Source of the DNA: Fusobacterium sp. DD2
GTDB lineage: Bacteria > Fusobacteriota > Fusobacteriia > Fusobacteriales > Fusobacteriaceae
Reading direction: 5' to 3'
Length of the DNA stretch: 37,311 bases
NCBI RefSeq assembly: GCF_018205345.1
Contig: NZ_JADRHM010000019.1
Span: 1-37,311, forward strand
The notes under the pieces were generated by a model. It made no database searches. It had not been told where the DNA came from and saw only the letters and a list, made by a program, of their open reading frames with translations. The translations under genes and the position numbers were made by a program. This document shows positions 1-7,387 of this stretch, in pieces. Position 1 is the first letter of the stretch. The number at the start of each line of letters is the position of its first letter.

Positions 1-392
1 GAGTCCTTCATATTTCTATCAAGGACTCCCTTTACATTTTCCCAAATTATCCATTTAGGTTTTTCTTTCATTTCTTTAATTATTCTAATTGTTTCAAATA
101 GTAAGCTTGATCTAGTTCCTGAATTCTTTACTCCTCCTTGCTTTTTTCCTATTCTTGAAAAGTCTTGGCAAGGACTTCCATGCATAATTAAGTCTATCTT
201 TTCATTAGGAGCTTTATATCCTACTACTGATTTTGGCTCATAACTCTCTCCATAAAGTGCGTTGTATGATTTAACACAAGCCTTATCTATTTCTACATAA
301 TCAACAACTTCATAAGGTATCTTTAAATTAATAAAAGCCTTTCTAATAGCACCTATGCCACCGAAAAGCTCTAATATTTTTACCTTATTCAT
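1..392 (-). CDS. DNA (cytosine-5-)-methyltransferase, 3' end beyond window
   Basis: Translating the minus strand from the ATG at 392 gives an open frame of about 130 codons that runs off the window edge. It shows the C5-methyltransferase motifs in order: motif I (KILELFGGIGA) near the N-terminus, the catalytic motif IV (GSPCQDFSR, with the nucleophilic Cys in PCQ) near residue 75, and motif VI (WIIWENVKG) near residue 120. The enzyme methylates cytosine at C5 using S-adenosylmethionine. The target-recognition domain lies outside the window, so specificity cannot be read. Its ATG overlaps the topB stop by 8 bp (ATGAATAA), implying translational coupling inside the conjugative-element operon. 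Such elements often carry an orphan methyltransferase, which may protect incoming DNA from host restriction (inference). Confidence 0.9.
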   Translation of the reverse strand, partial: MNKVKILELFGGIGAIRKAFINLKIPYEVVDYVEIDKACVKSYNALYGESYEPKSVVGYKAPNEKIDLIMHGSPCQDFSRIGKKQGGVKNSGTRSSLLFETIRIIKEMKEKPKWIIWENVKGVLDRNMKD

Positions 393-2106
393 TTAGATTG
401 TTCTTGTACCTATCTACAAGCTCCCTTATACTATTTTCTATTTCTCTTAAAAAGTCTTCTTTATCTACTTCGCCAGAGCTAATCTTTGCAAGTTTCATTT
501 CCCATTCAGATGTTGTTTCTGCTGATTTGAATTTATCCTCTACAATCGATACAAGTCTATTGCCTTTTTCTGTTACAAGTAAATTTTTCTTATCTCTTCT
601 TATGAGATCCTTATGGATAAGATTTTCAATAATTCCTGCTCTTGTAGCTGGTGTACCTAAGCCTTTTCTCTCCACTTCTATGTCTTTCTCCAAAGACTCT
701 ACTCCTGCATTCTCCATAGCCTTTAAAAGTGTATCTTCATTATAATGACTTGGAGCTTTTGTAAATTTCTCAGATATATTTTTAGAAGTTAGCTTAATTT
801 TATCTCCAGTCTTTATATCTGGTAATTCATTTTCTTGTTTTTCTTTTCCATAGCTCTTTAGATACTTGGTATAACCTTCATCGATTACAGTCTTGCCACT
901 TGCATTGAAGTTAAATTTATCATATTCATATCTGATTTTTCTGCTAGATTCCTTTAAGTTATCCGAACATGAAGCAAGTAATTTACCCTTAATTAGATTA
1001 TAGATTTTGCTTTCTTTATCAGATAAATCTTTGGCTTTTACAATACCTGATATAGTAGGAATAATCGCATAGTGGTCTGTAACATTAGATGAATTAAAAA
1101 TAGACTTAAAGTTTGATTTATTGATTTTAAAATCTTCTTCAAGTCCTTCTAATAATTCTTTCATAGTATTAACCATATCATCGGTTAAATACCTGCTATC
1201 CGTTCTTGGGTATGTGATTAACTTTTTTTCATACAAACCTTGTGCTAGATTTAAAGTATCATTTGCTGAATACCCAAAATATTTATTTGCTTCTCTTTGT
1301 AAGGTAGTGAGATCATAAGGCTTATCTGGTTTTGTGCTTATTTCTTTATCTTCTACCTCTGTAATAAATATTTCATCTTCTAGTAGATTTAATAGTTGTT
1401 CCGCAATTTCAATTTTATCAATTCTATCTGATACAAGTTTCAATCCTTTATAAGATAGGTCAACTGTATAATATTTTTGCTTCTTAAATAGGTTTATTTC
1501 ACTATCTCTTTTAGCTATTAAATATAAAGTTGGTGTTTGTACTCTACCAACTGAATATGTTTCCTTGTAAATGCAAGAATAAAGCCTACTTAAATTCATT
1601 CCCACTAACCAATCCGCAATTGCTCTTGCACTTGCCGATCTATATAACTCTTCAAAGTTTTCCCCGTCTTTAAGATTTCTAAAGCCATCTTCAATAGCTT
1701 TGTTTTCCATTGAAGATATCCAAAGTCTTTGAATCTTCTTCTTACATTTAGCTTGATTATATACAAGCCTAAAGATAAGTTCTCCCTCTCTACCAGCATC
1801 ACAAGCATTTATAACTGTGTCGATGTTCTTATCGTTTAAAAGTTTCTTTAAAACTCCATATTGTTTCTTAGTGCTTTTAGATACTTCATAAATATATTCT
1901 TCTGGGATTATAGGAAGAGTGTCTATTGTCCATTTCTTCCATTTTTCGTCTATCTTATCTGGACTTGCCATTTGAATTAAATGACCTACGCACCATGAAA
2001 CAATGTATCCACCTCCCTCATAATATCCGTTTTTTCTTGTTCTTGCTCCAATTACTTTTGCAATTGTAACTGCTACACTTGGCTTTTCTGCTATTACTAG
2101 CTTCAT
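385..2106 (-). CDS. topB: DNA topoisomerase III (type IA), conjugative-element type
   Basis: This 573-residue protein begins MKLVIAEKPSVA, the start of the type IA Toprim domain. It has the metal-binding DAGREGE motif near residue 105 and the active-site tyrosine in ITYPRTDSRYL near residue 300. The family cuts one DNA strand through a phosphotyrosine bond to relax or decatenate DNA. On mobile elements it is thought to help process DNA during transfer or replication. It is somewhat shorter than chromosomal TopB of enterics (about 650 residues) and shows no zinc-finger tail. The start is supported by GGAGGT about 5 bp upstream. A terminator-like hairpin separates it from the upstream DUF4366 gene, and the methyltransferase follows with an 8 bp overlap. 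A topB in this position is typical of Tn1549/CTn-like elements. Confidence 0.95.
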   Translation of the reverse strand: MKLVIAEKPSVAVTIAKVIGARTRKNGYYEGGGYIVSWCVGHLIQMASPDKIDEKWKKWTIDTLPIIPEEYIYEVSKSTKKQYGVLKKLLNDKNIDTVINACDAGREGELIFRLVYNQAKCKKKIQRLWISSMENKAIEDGFRNLKDGENFEELYRSASARAIADWLVGMNLSRLYSCIYKETYSVGRVQTPTLYLIAKRDSEINLFKKQKYYTVDLSYKGLKLVSDRIDKIEIAEQLLNLLEDEIFITEVEDKEISTKPDKPYDLTTLQREANKYFGYSANDTLNLAQGLYEKKLITYPRTDSRYLTDDMVNTMKELLEGLEEDFKINKSNFKSIFNSSNVTDHYAIIPTISGIVKAKDLSDKESKIYNLIKGKLLASCSDNLKESSRKIRYEYDKFNFNASGKTVIDEGYTKYLKSYGKEKQENELPDIKTGDKIKLTSKNISEKFTKAPSHYNEDTLLKAMENAGVESLEKDIEVERKGLGTPATRAGIIENLIHKDLIRRDKKNLLVTEKGNRLVSIVEDKFKSAETTSEWEMKLAKISSGEVDKEDFLREIENSIRELVDRYKNNLNE

Positions 2107-2121
2107 TCATACCTCCATAAA

Positions 2122-2152
2122 TAAAAAAGAGCGAAAGATTTCTCTCTCGCTC
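2122..2152 (-). terminator. Rho-independent terminator or attenuator between the DUF4366 gene and topB
   Basis: On the minus strand a stem formed by GAGCGA...TCGCTC is followed by a run of six T. It lies 16 bp after the DUF4366 stop and 15 bp before the topB start. It may attenuate transcription from the upstream transfer genes into topB. Confidence 0.7.
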
Positions 2153-2168
2153 AAGCTTTTAAAAATTA

Positions 2169-3026
2169 TTATAATAGTTCATCATCTTCATCTAAAGATT
2201 CTTCGTGAGTTTCATCATCGTCATCATCTTCTGACTCACTAATATAATCCTCATCATCTTCTTCAAAGTCTTCCAACATTCTATCTTCTTTTGCTTTAAC
2301 TACCTTAAAATAGTATCCTGCTCCTACAACTCCTCCAATTACAAGTGCAACAATTAGAAATGAACCTATTCCACTTTTCTTTTCTTCTTTTACTGGAACA
2401 GTCTTAGGTTCTTCTTTTTTTACTTCTTCTTTCTTAGGCTCTTCAACCTTTATAGTATTTTTATCTTCTGATTCAATCATATTAAGTAGGTCTTGCTCTC
2501 CTACTTCTGTCAATAGCCTTACATTATCTTGATTTGATGAGTGATCCACTATTAGGTGCATAGTTTTTCCACTTTTAGTTTGAAATGTTAAAAATTGTCT
2601 TACATCTACTGGATTTTCTTTATCTTTTTCTGTATCTCCACTTGGTGTAATATCTTTTCCATTCCTATCTACATTTTCAATTACTGAACCTCTTGCCTTA
2701 TTTTCTTGTGTCGCAAGACTATTTACTGCCTTTGTATTACCACCTTTTACAAGTGGTGTTTTCTTTGGAGGATTATTTGAAGGCTTATTTGCTTCACTTG
2801 TATTTCCTGGTATTCTTGGAACATCTTGATAAGGAATTTCTTCTTTTGATGGTGTAAAAACATCATCTTTAAACATTTTTTCAAATTCTTCTTTTTGTGG
2901 TTCATAGATTGATTCGTTTTGACTTTCTATTTGCCCTTCATTTGTCATAGCAAATGTAGTTGCTGGTACTGTAAATGTAAAAAGGAGTAACGCTATGGCT
3001 ACTCCTCGTTTAATACTCTTATTCAT
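2169..3026 (-). CDS. CD1107-family (DUF4366) mobile-element membrane protein
   Basis: A 285-residue protein with an N-terminal signal peptide (basic start, then VAIALLLFTFTVPATTFA). A proline/lysine-rich linker follows, then a conserved block near residues 140-195 (VRQFLTFQTKSGKTMHLIVD and onward) matching the DUF4366 domain of CD1107-type proteins. Next come an acidic/lysine stretch, one transmembrane helix (SFLIVALVIGGVVGAGYYF) near residues 222-240, and a very acidic cytoplasmic tail. Proteins of this type sit next to the NlpC/P60 transfer protein in Tn1549/CTn-like elements and are presumed parts of the cell-envelope transfer apparatus; a biochemical role is not established. It starts 14 bp after the coiled-coil protein with a good AAGGA ribosome site. 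Confidence 0.85.
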   Translation of the reverse strand: MNKSIKRGVAIALLLFTFTVPATTFAMTNEGQIESQNESIYEPQKEEFEKMFKDDVFTPSKEEIPYQDVPRIPGNTSEANKPSNNPPKKTPLVKGGNTKAVNSLATQENKARGSVIENVDRNGKDITPSGDTEKDKENPVDVRQFLTFQTKSGKTMHLIVDHSSNQDNVRLLTEVGEQDLLNMIESEDKNTIKVEEPKKEEVKKEEPKTVPVKEEKKSGIGSFLIVALVIGGVVGAGYYFKVVKAKEDRMLEDFEEDDEDYISESEDDDDDETHEESLDEDDELL

Positions 3027-3040
3027 TTTTCTATCCTTTC

Positions 3041-4624
3041 TTATTTTACATTTTTAAATACATAGACTGCTTTTCTAGCATTGTCCCATTCTATTGTTTG
3101 GTTTTTGCCATCTTTAATATCTCCATGACTTGCTCCAAAAGCTTTAGCAATATTTGAAATTGAAGCATGAATTCTTCCATTTATAATCACTGGCTTAACA
3201 TCTGAATTGTAGACCTTTCCATCCGAATCTTTCATAACACCAGTATCAATATTTAGTCTTAATGTCTTTTTAGCTAGGATATTATTCTCTTTATTTGAGA
3301 AAATAGCTTCACGAGTAGAGTTGTCATACTCAACATTAAAACCTAGAGTATAAGCGATATATCTTACTGGAATCATAGTTCTTCCTTGGTCTACATAAGT
3401 TTTTACATCCATGTAGACTGTTGTCTTACCATCTTTGTTAATAATGTTATAAAAGTTTTTGTCTACTTGAAAAACTGCAAATTCTTTTTCATCTTTAACT
3501 TGTTTTTTGCCTTGTTGTTCCTCTTGCTTTTTCATCTTGTTAAGATCAAATTGATTTAGGATATTCTTGTCATCAGCTTTCAAAAGTTCATCCCACTTCT
3601 TATCTTGAGATTTCTTATCTTCTTTCTTTTCTTTGTTTTCTTTTTGGAGTTTTAGAAGTTCATCTAATTTCTTAGATAAGTCTTGGTTTAGATTTTTATC
3701 TTTTTCATCTTTAGCTTGTTTTTCAAGTTCTTCTTTCGCTTTTTTATTTGCTTCCTCTATTAACTTCTTTGCTTCTTCAATTTTCTTATCTAATTCTTCT
3801 TTTAGCTTTTTAATTTCTTCTTCAGAAACTTTTTGTTTTTCTTCTAGTCCTTTAATCTTATCTTCTAATTCTTTTTTTGTATTTTCAGAAGATACTTTTA
3901 AACTATCAATCGCCTTTTGAAGCTCTTCAATTTTCTTACAACATTCTGCCTTAGAATTTTCTGTTTCTTTCTTTTTAGACTCTAGTTCTTTTATCTTAGT
4001 ATCTTTTTCATCAAGAACTTTTTCTAAGTCCTTAATTCTATTATCTTTATCCTCGATTTCTTTAGTCTTATTTGCAAGTTCCCCTTCTAAAGACTCGAGC
4101 TTTTCTTGCATTTCTTTGATTTGATTTTCATTTTTATCAGCCTTTTCTTTCTCAGCTTCTAACTCCCATTTTGTAGATGAATAATCTTCTTTTAGTTTTT
4201 CATTTACATCTTGTAATCTTTTTAATTCATCTTTAAGCTGAGTAATTTCTGCTATTAGTTCATCATTATTGGAGTTTTTAAGATCCTCAATTTCTTTTTC
4301 CAATTGAGCAATCTTATTGTCTTTATCTCTAATCTCTTCTTCTAACTTGGACTTTTCTTGTTTTAGTTTTTCTCCATTATCTTTGCAAGATTCTAACTTT
4401 TCCTTTAATTCATCTATCTTTGATTGGTCTTCTTGTTTCTTATCATTTAAGTCTTTGATCTGATTTTCTAAATCACTAATTTCACTTATAGAACTCTCTA
4501 TAACTTTTTTACTACCATCTGTATCATCAGCTTTAGCTAGTACATTAGTAGTTGAGGTTGATGTTAAAACTAATAAAAGAGCCATAAAAAAGGCTCTTAG
4601 TCTGTTCGTATTAAATTTCTTCAT
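3041..4624 (-). CDS. Secreted coiled-coil protein with C-terminal copper amine oxidase N-like domain
   Basis: A 527-residue protein. Residues 1-31 form a signal peptide ending near NVLAKA. Residues of about 35-350 are an almost uninterrupted Lys/Glu-rich coiled coil with heptad-like LxxKxxELE repeats. After about residue 380 there is a globular domain with the pattern of copper amine oxidase N-terminal-like (PF07833) domains: VDQGRTMIPVRYIAYTLGF, VEYDNSTREAIF, SNIAKAFGA and TIEWDNARKAVYVF. Despite its name this domain does not itself imply oxidase activity; it is common on surface proteins of anaerobic Firmicutes. The gene lies in the conjugation operon and overlaps DUF4315 by 14 bp. A long rod with a wall-proximal domain suggests a surface or mating-contact role (inference). 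No sortase motif is visible. Confidence 0.8.
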   Translation of the reverse strand: MKKFNTNRLRAFFMALLLVLTSTSTTNVLAKADDTDGSKKVIESSISEISDLENQIKDLNDKKQEDQSKIDELKEKLESCKDNGEKLKQEKSKLEEEIRDKDNKIAQLEKEIEDLKNSNNDELIAEITQLKDELKRLQDVNEKLKEDYSSTKWELEAEKEKADKNENQIKEMQEKLESLEGELANKTKEIEDKDNRIKDLEKVLDEKDTKIKELESKKKETENSKAECCKKIEELQKAIDSLKVSSENTKKELEDKIKGLEEKQKVSEEEIKKLKEELDKKIEEAKKLIEEANKKAKEELEKQAKDEKDKNLNQDLSKKLDELLKLQKENKEKKEDKKSQDKKWDELLKADDKNILNQFDLNKMKKQEEQQGKKQVKDEKEFAVFQVDKNFYNIINKDGKTTVYMDVKTYVDQGRTMIPVRYIAYTLGFNVEYDNSTREAIFSNKENNILAKKTLRLNIDTGVMKDSDGKVYNSDVKPVIINGRIHASISNIAKAFGASHGDIKDGKNQTIEWDNARKAVYVFKNVK

Positions 4625-4850
4625 TATGAATGTTCTCCTTTTCTTTTAATTTTTCTTCTCTTTTTCTATCATTAATTTTCTCCATTAATTCTTCCAAGCT
4701 AATATTGTTCCTCCTAAGAGTTACAATTATTTCTTCATTTTCAACTTGTATTTCTTCGTCGCAAATTTCCTTGTATTTTGCATTTAAATCTTTCAATTTC
4801 TCTTCTATTTTTTTCTTTTTGTTTCTAATACTTATAAGCTTTCTGCTCAC
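4611..4850 (-). CDS. DUF4315-family small coiled-coil protein, copy 1 (complete 3' end)
   Basis: A 79-residue protein starting at GTG (4850), chosen because GGGAG lies 6-7 bp upstream and because the start then falls 14 bp after the NlpC/P60 stop. It is a short charged coiled coil (NKKKKIEEKLKDLNAKYKEI) followed by IIVTLRRNNISLEELMEKI, which matches DUF4315 proteins always found beside the CD1108-type peptidase in Tn1549/CTn-like elements. Function is unknown. The 3' end overlaps the next gene by 14 bp, so this copy keeps the original downstream arrangement. A second copy lies 5226 bp away (9876-10076) with a different C-terminus. Confidence 0.75.
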   Translation of the reverse strand: MSRKLISIRNKKKKIEEKLKDLNAKYKEICDEEIQVENEEIIVTLRRNNISLEELMEKINDRKREEKLKEKENIHNEEI

Positions 4851-5308
4851 ATAATATCTCCCTTCTATCTTGGTCTTCCAAAACCATAAAAGTGTGATTT
4901 CCAATATTTTGAATTTATTGATGTGTATTGAATTGGATCTCCTGCGTGAATCATCATTCCGTTACCTGCGTATATTCCTACATGAGATATTGGTGTTCCA
5001 CTGTTATATGTTGAGTGAAAAAATATAATATCTCCAGGTTGAGCTTCACTTGGACTCACTGGATTACAATAGTCTTTGTATATTCTCCATGCAGTTGTTC
5101 TTGGCATACTCTTTACACCAGACTTTGTAAATGACCAACATACAAATCCTGAGCAGTCAAAGTTAGATGGTCCACTTGCTCCAAATACATATCTTTTTCC
5201 TATATGTTTTTCTGCTTCATTAAATAAGGCTTTAGCAGTGGCTGAATCAAAAGCAAGACCAGGATTTCCAAAGTTTGGATTATCTACTATTTCTCCTAAG
5301 TCCCCATT
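4659..5308. repeat. Long direct repeat, copy 1 (NlpC/P60 3' end plus DUF4315)
   Basis: This segment aligns without gaps to 9885-10534 at a constant offset of 5226 bp. By eye there are roughly 20 mismatches over about 650 bp. Similarity stops sharply at 5308/10534 (after TCCCCATT) on one side and fades near 4659/9885 on the other. The two copies bracket the sigma/ABC/TetR cassette in the same orientation, as expected after single-crossover integration of a circular molecule. Confidence 0.9.
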
Positions 5309-5407
5309 CATCGTATAACTGCCTTGTAGATAGTGCAGCGATATACCCTTCATAATGTTTAAGAATGGTATTAATAGCATCAACATCACCACTTGCAGCC
5401 AATACAA
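4865..5407 (-). CDS. 5'-truncated NlpC/P60 peptidase copy with chimeric start
   Basis: From about residue 34 onward (GDLGEIVDNPNFGNPG) this frame repeats the last 147 residues of the large NlpC/P60 protein at 10091-12670. It includes the catalytic Cys in NFDCSGFVCWSF and the His in ISHVGIYAGNGMMIHAG, so the peptidase domain itself is intact. The 500-residue N-terminal region and membrane helix of the parent are missing. The first 33 residues come from reading the truncated Tn916-type HTH gene in another frame, so they are not a natural N-terminus and there is no signal peptide. The sequence joins at 5308/5309, the edge of the long direct repeat. It is probably a non-functional remnant, although a short cytoplasmic peptidase could be made from an internal ATG. 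Confidence 0.75.
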   Translation of the reverse strand: MYWLQVVMLMLLIPFLNIMKGISLHYLQGSYTMNGDLGEIVDNPNFGNPGLAFDSATAKALFNEAEKHIGKRYVFGASGPSNFDCSGFVCWSFTKSGVKSMPRTTAWRIYKDYCNPVSPSEAQPGDIIFFHSTYNSGTPISHVGIYAGNGMMIHAGDPIQYTSINSKYWKSHFYGFGRPR

Positions 5408-5453
5408 TGAGAGGGTAGGAAAGTAATTGATTGTTTTTTCCCTTGCTACTCAT
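5280..5453 (-). pseudogene. Truncated Tn916-type helix-turn-helix regulator
   Basis: From the ATG at 5453 the frame reads MSSKGKNNQLLSYPLIVLAA, then SGDVDAINTILKHYEGYIAA and LSTRQLYDE. This is the N-terminal half of the small HTH protein (HTH_16 type) that follows the sigma-like gene in Tn916 relatives. After codon 49 it crosses the repeat junction and runs into NlpC/P60 DNA in the wrong frame, stopping after 57 codons. It overlaps the sigma-factor stop by 8 bp (ATGAGTAG), the usual coupling in Tn916. The recognition half is lost, so it is most likely dead. Confidence 0.75.
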
Positions 5454-5871
5454 GGACATCTCCCTCCATAAAAGTTTTTATCATTTGCAAAGTTCTTGTC
5501 CTTTGGTACTGTACGGTTGAACGCAACATATTCAGCTTGTCCCCTATTTCTCTGTCAGATAGTTCAAGGAAATAGGAAAGTAGGATAATATCTCGTTTCT
5601 GTTCTGGCAAATTCTCTAACGCCCCTGCAATAAAATCATCTGTAACAATGACATCAAGACCTAAGACATTGAAAATTTGTTCAGTAACAAAGTATTTGTC
5701 TACTGTATAAAGCTGATCCATTTCCTTTAAAGATAAATCTGAAAAGCTTTTTTCCTTTTTACGTTGACGTTTCAATTCATCGTAATAATCTCGTGCCTCA
5801 TTCTTTAGGATTTTTTTGCAAAAGCTATCAAAGGCGTGCCTTTTACTTTGATCATGGTTACTAGGTTTCAT
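5446..5871 (-). CDS. Tn916-type sigma-70-like transcription factor
   Basis: A 141-residue protein with the start set at MKPSNHDQSK because AGGGGGTG sits 8 bp upstream. The frame is open further upstream, but that extension crosses a terminator-like hairpin and looks unnatural. The C-terminal half (ALENLPEQKRDIILLSYFLE, LSDREIGDKLNMLRSTVQYQ) is a sigma region 4 helix-turn-helix. Conserved N-terminal features match the small sigma-like ORF of Tn916 elements, which with the following HTH protein is thought to activate element transcription. Here its HTH partner is truncated. It sits in an ABC-exporter cassette inside a Tn1549-like element, so its target promoters may not be present nearby (inference). 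Confidence 0.85.
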   Translation of the reverse strand: MKPSNHDQSKRHAFDSFCKKILKNEARDYYDELKRQRKKEKSFSDLSLKEMDQLYTVDKYFVTEQIFNVLGLDVIVTDDFIAGALENLPEQKRDIILLSYFLELSDREIGDKLNMLRSTVQYQRTRTLQMIKTFMEGDVHE

Positions 5872-5988
5872 ATTCTCACCCCCTTTCGGGTGGTGACTTT
5901 CTTGTTCCCCTTTCACCACTACTACGGTGGGAATTACAAAGCTGCCAAACTTTTGAGAAACTTTTTTTAAAAACTTTAAATTAAACGC

Positions 5989-6024
5989 AAAAATGCCCGA
6001 CTGAAAATACAGTCGAGCATTTTT
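5989..6024 (-). terminator. Hairpin plus T-run in the sigma-gene leader (attenuator-like)
   Basis: On the minus strand AAATGCTCGACTG pairs with CAGTCGGGCATTT across a 6 nt loop and is followed by more T. The stem has one G-T mismatch. It lies about 120 bp upstream of the sigma start, so it would cut transcription before the regulator unless antitermination occurs. Confidence 0.65.
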
Positions 6025-6229
6025 GGAACTATATATACCTATTAGGTGATGCGTGTGTTCATATTGATAGCAATAATATCCCATTGGGTGATATAGGATT
6101 TTTTTAATAGATAGAATTTGTATGCCCTATGATAATTAAAAATAGACACGGCAACACCTTCCTCAATACCGCCGTATCTTTAAAAAGGGCAACTTTAATA
6201 CACCCTACGAATTTCAATTCTTTGAAAAG

Positions 6230-6266
6230 AAAAACGGCGGCTGAAATGTAGTATTTCAAACCGCCG
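6230..6266 (-). terminator. Strong rho-independent terminator
   Basis: On the minus strand CGGCGGTTTGAAAT pairs with ATTTCAGCCGCCG (one bulge, 5 nt loop) and is followed by TTTTTC. The GC-rich stem makes it the strongest terminator in the cassette. Confidence 0.8.
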
Positions 6267-6333
6267 CAACATCTCAAAACCCAATATCGTTGTATGGCAA
6301 CGGTTTTGTGTTTAGGTGCTATATTGTAGAGCT

Positions 6334-6383
6334 AAAAAAAGAGCCGATAACCGCAATTTTAATCTTGCATGCTATCGGCTCTG
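6334..6383 (-). terminator. Terminator overlapping the 3' end of the KTR gene
   Basis: On the minus strand AGAGCCGATA pairs with TATCGGCTCT around a loop of about 28 nt, followed by seven T. The left arm includes the last codons and stop of the KTR gene. Confidence 0.75.
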
Positions 6384-6569
6384 CGTCTTTGCGTCTGGCT
6401 CTTTGATAACTAACATATTCATTTGTTGTACATTAATTAAAGTTTCATGTTTACATTTCGGGCAAAATAATGGGAAATTTAACAATACTGTGTCCTCGTG
6501 AACTTTAATCCGAGTCTTGTTTTGGCAAGCAGGACAAAGTATCCATTCAGCTTTTTTTGTCAAAGCCAT
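6372..6569 (-). CDS. Cysteine-rich KTR domain protein (Tn916/Tn1549 cargo-associated)
   Basis: A small protein, 65 residues from the ATG at 6569. It has two zinc-knuckle pairs (WILCPACQNKTR and FPLFCPKCKHET) and the characteristic ending VIKEPDAKTQSR. This ending is shared by cysteine-rich KTR proteins found beside accessory genes in Tn916-type elements. It probably binds zinc; its role is unknown. A TTG at 6581 in the same frame would add four residues and overlap the permease stop by 7 bp, so the exact start is uncertain. It is the last gene of the TetR-ABC operon, immediately before a terminator. Confidence 0.8.
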   Translation of the reverse strand: MALTKKAEWILCPACQNKTRIKVHEDTVLLNFPLFCPKCKHETLINVQQMNMLVIKEPDAKTQSR

Positions 6570-6574
6570 TTCAT

Positions 6575-7372
6575 TTAGCAATGTATATCTCTTTTTTTGT
6601 ATAGCTTATAGGTGAGGAAAACGAAAACTGCAGCGAAGAATAGGCTTAGTAGTAGATATACTGAACTGATCCCATTTGTCACAACATATGGAGCAAAGAA
6701 ATATCGGAATGGGGTCAGAAAATTCAAAAACTCCATATTTCCTACAAATTCAATAACTGTTGCTAAAACAAACGACAACGCAAAGAATGAAATCGCCATT
6801 GACATTGCTGTGCGGTGATAATTGAACAGAGACGAAAAAAACAATCCAAGAGCAAGGCATAACATTTGTGCAAAAAACATACCAATCATAGTCGTCAAAA
6901 TTTCGGGCATGATACTCTCGCCGTTCATTTGAGAGACCAATGTAAGGATAATACACAAAAATGTAAAAATTGTCATACATAGAACATTAATTGCGGCTGC
7001 GATGATTTTCCCACTGATAATGGTTTTGCGCGAATACGGCATTGTATATATAAATTCCGCGGTCCTGTCCCTTTCTTCTTTTGCTATAATGGTTGCCCCC
7101 AGCACTATCGCATGAGCAAAAGCCACCATGCTATACCATAAGTACATACAAACATAGTAACCGAGGGGTGTATCTATGGGCAGAATATCCATGCCGAATA
7201 TTACTTTTACAATGCGAGGCAGCGCGTCCATCATCGGAATAATAGACACCGCATTTTCTACAACGGTTCCGTATTCTGCGGCTCCAATCGCCACCATGAA
7301 CAGCATTCCGGCCATCCATATAAAAAGGCCTTTTCGGTTTGCTTTTAACTCTCTGAAAACAATTGCTTTCAT
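6575..7372 (-). CDS. ABC-2 type transporter permease (second permease)
   Basis: A 265-residue integral membrane protein with about six hydrophobic helices, for example LFIWMAGMLFMVAIGAA, MVAFAHAIVLGATIIA and LSLFFAAVFVFLTYKLY. The segment AKEERDRTAEFIYTMPYSRK between helices 2 and 3 is typical of ABC-2 permeases (TxEfl..tP.SR). It should pair with the permease at 7388-8185 and the ATPase at 8201-9082 to form an exporter. The start is supported by AAGGGGG 8 bp upstream and the upstream permease ends 15 bp before it. The substrate is unknown; related TetR-linked BcrAB-like exporters handle peptide antibiotics or other amphipathic drugs (inference). Confidence 0.9.
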   Translation of the reverse strand: MKAIVFRELKANRKGLFIWMAGMLFMVAIGAAEYGTVVENAVSIIPMMDALPRIVKVIFGMDILPIDTPLGYYVCMYLWYSMVAFAHAIVLGATIIAKEERDRTAEFIYTMPYSRKTIISGKIIAAAINVLCMTIFTFLCIILTLVSQMNGESIMPEILTTMIGMFFAQMLCLALGLFFSSLFNYHRTAMSMAISFFALSFVLATVIEFVGNMEFLNFLTPFRYFFAPYVVTNGISSVYLLLSLFFAAVFVFLTYKLYKKRDIHC

Positions 7373-7387
7373 ATCTGTACCCCCTTT

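Larger units (their letters stand above)
5872..6371. other. 500 bp regulatory intergenic region upstream of the sigma gene
   Basis: No convincing gene is seen. The stretch holds three minus-strand hairpins (at 5989-6024, 6230-6266 and 6334-6383), suggesting termination of the KTR/ABC operon and then attenuation before the sigma gene. The frame upstream of the sigma start is open back to 6084 and partly encoded by the 5989-6024 hairpin. Tn916 elements have a divergent orf9-type repressor near here, but none is found. Confidence 0.55.

Noticed and set aside
3633-3920. Plus-strand open frame opposite the coiled-coil protein
   Set aside because: Ser/Phe-rich shadow of a Lys/Glu repeat region; no start signal.
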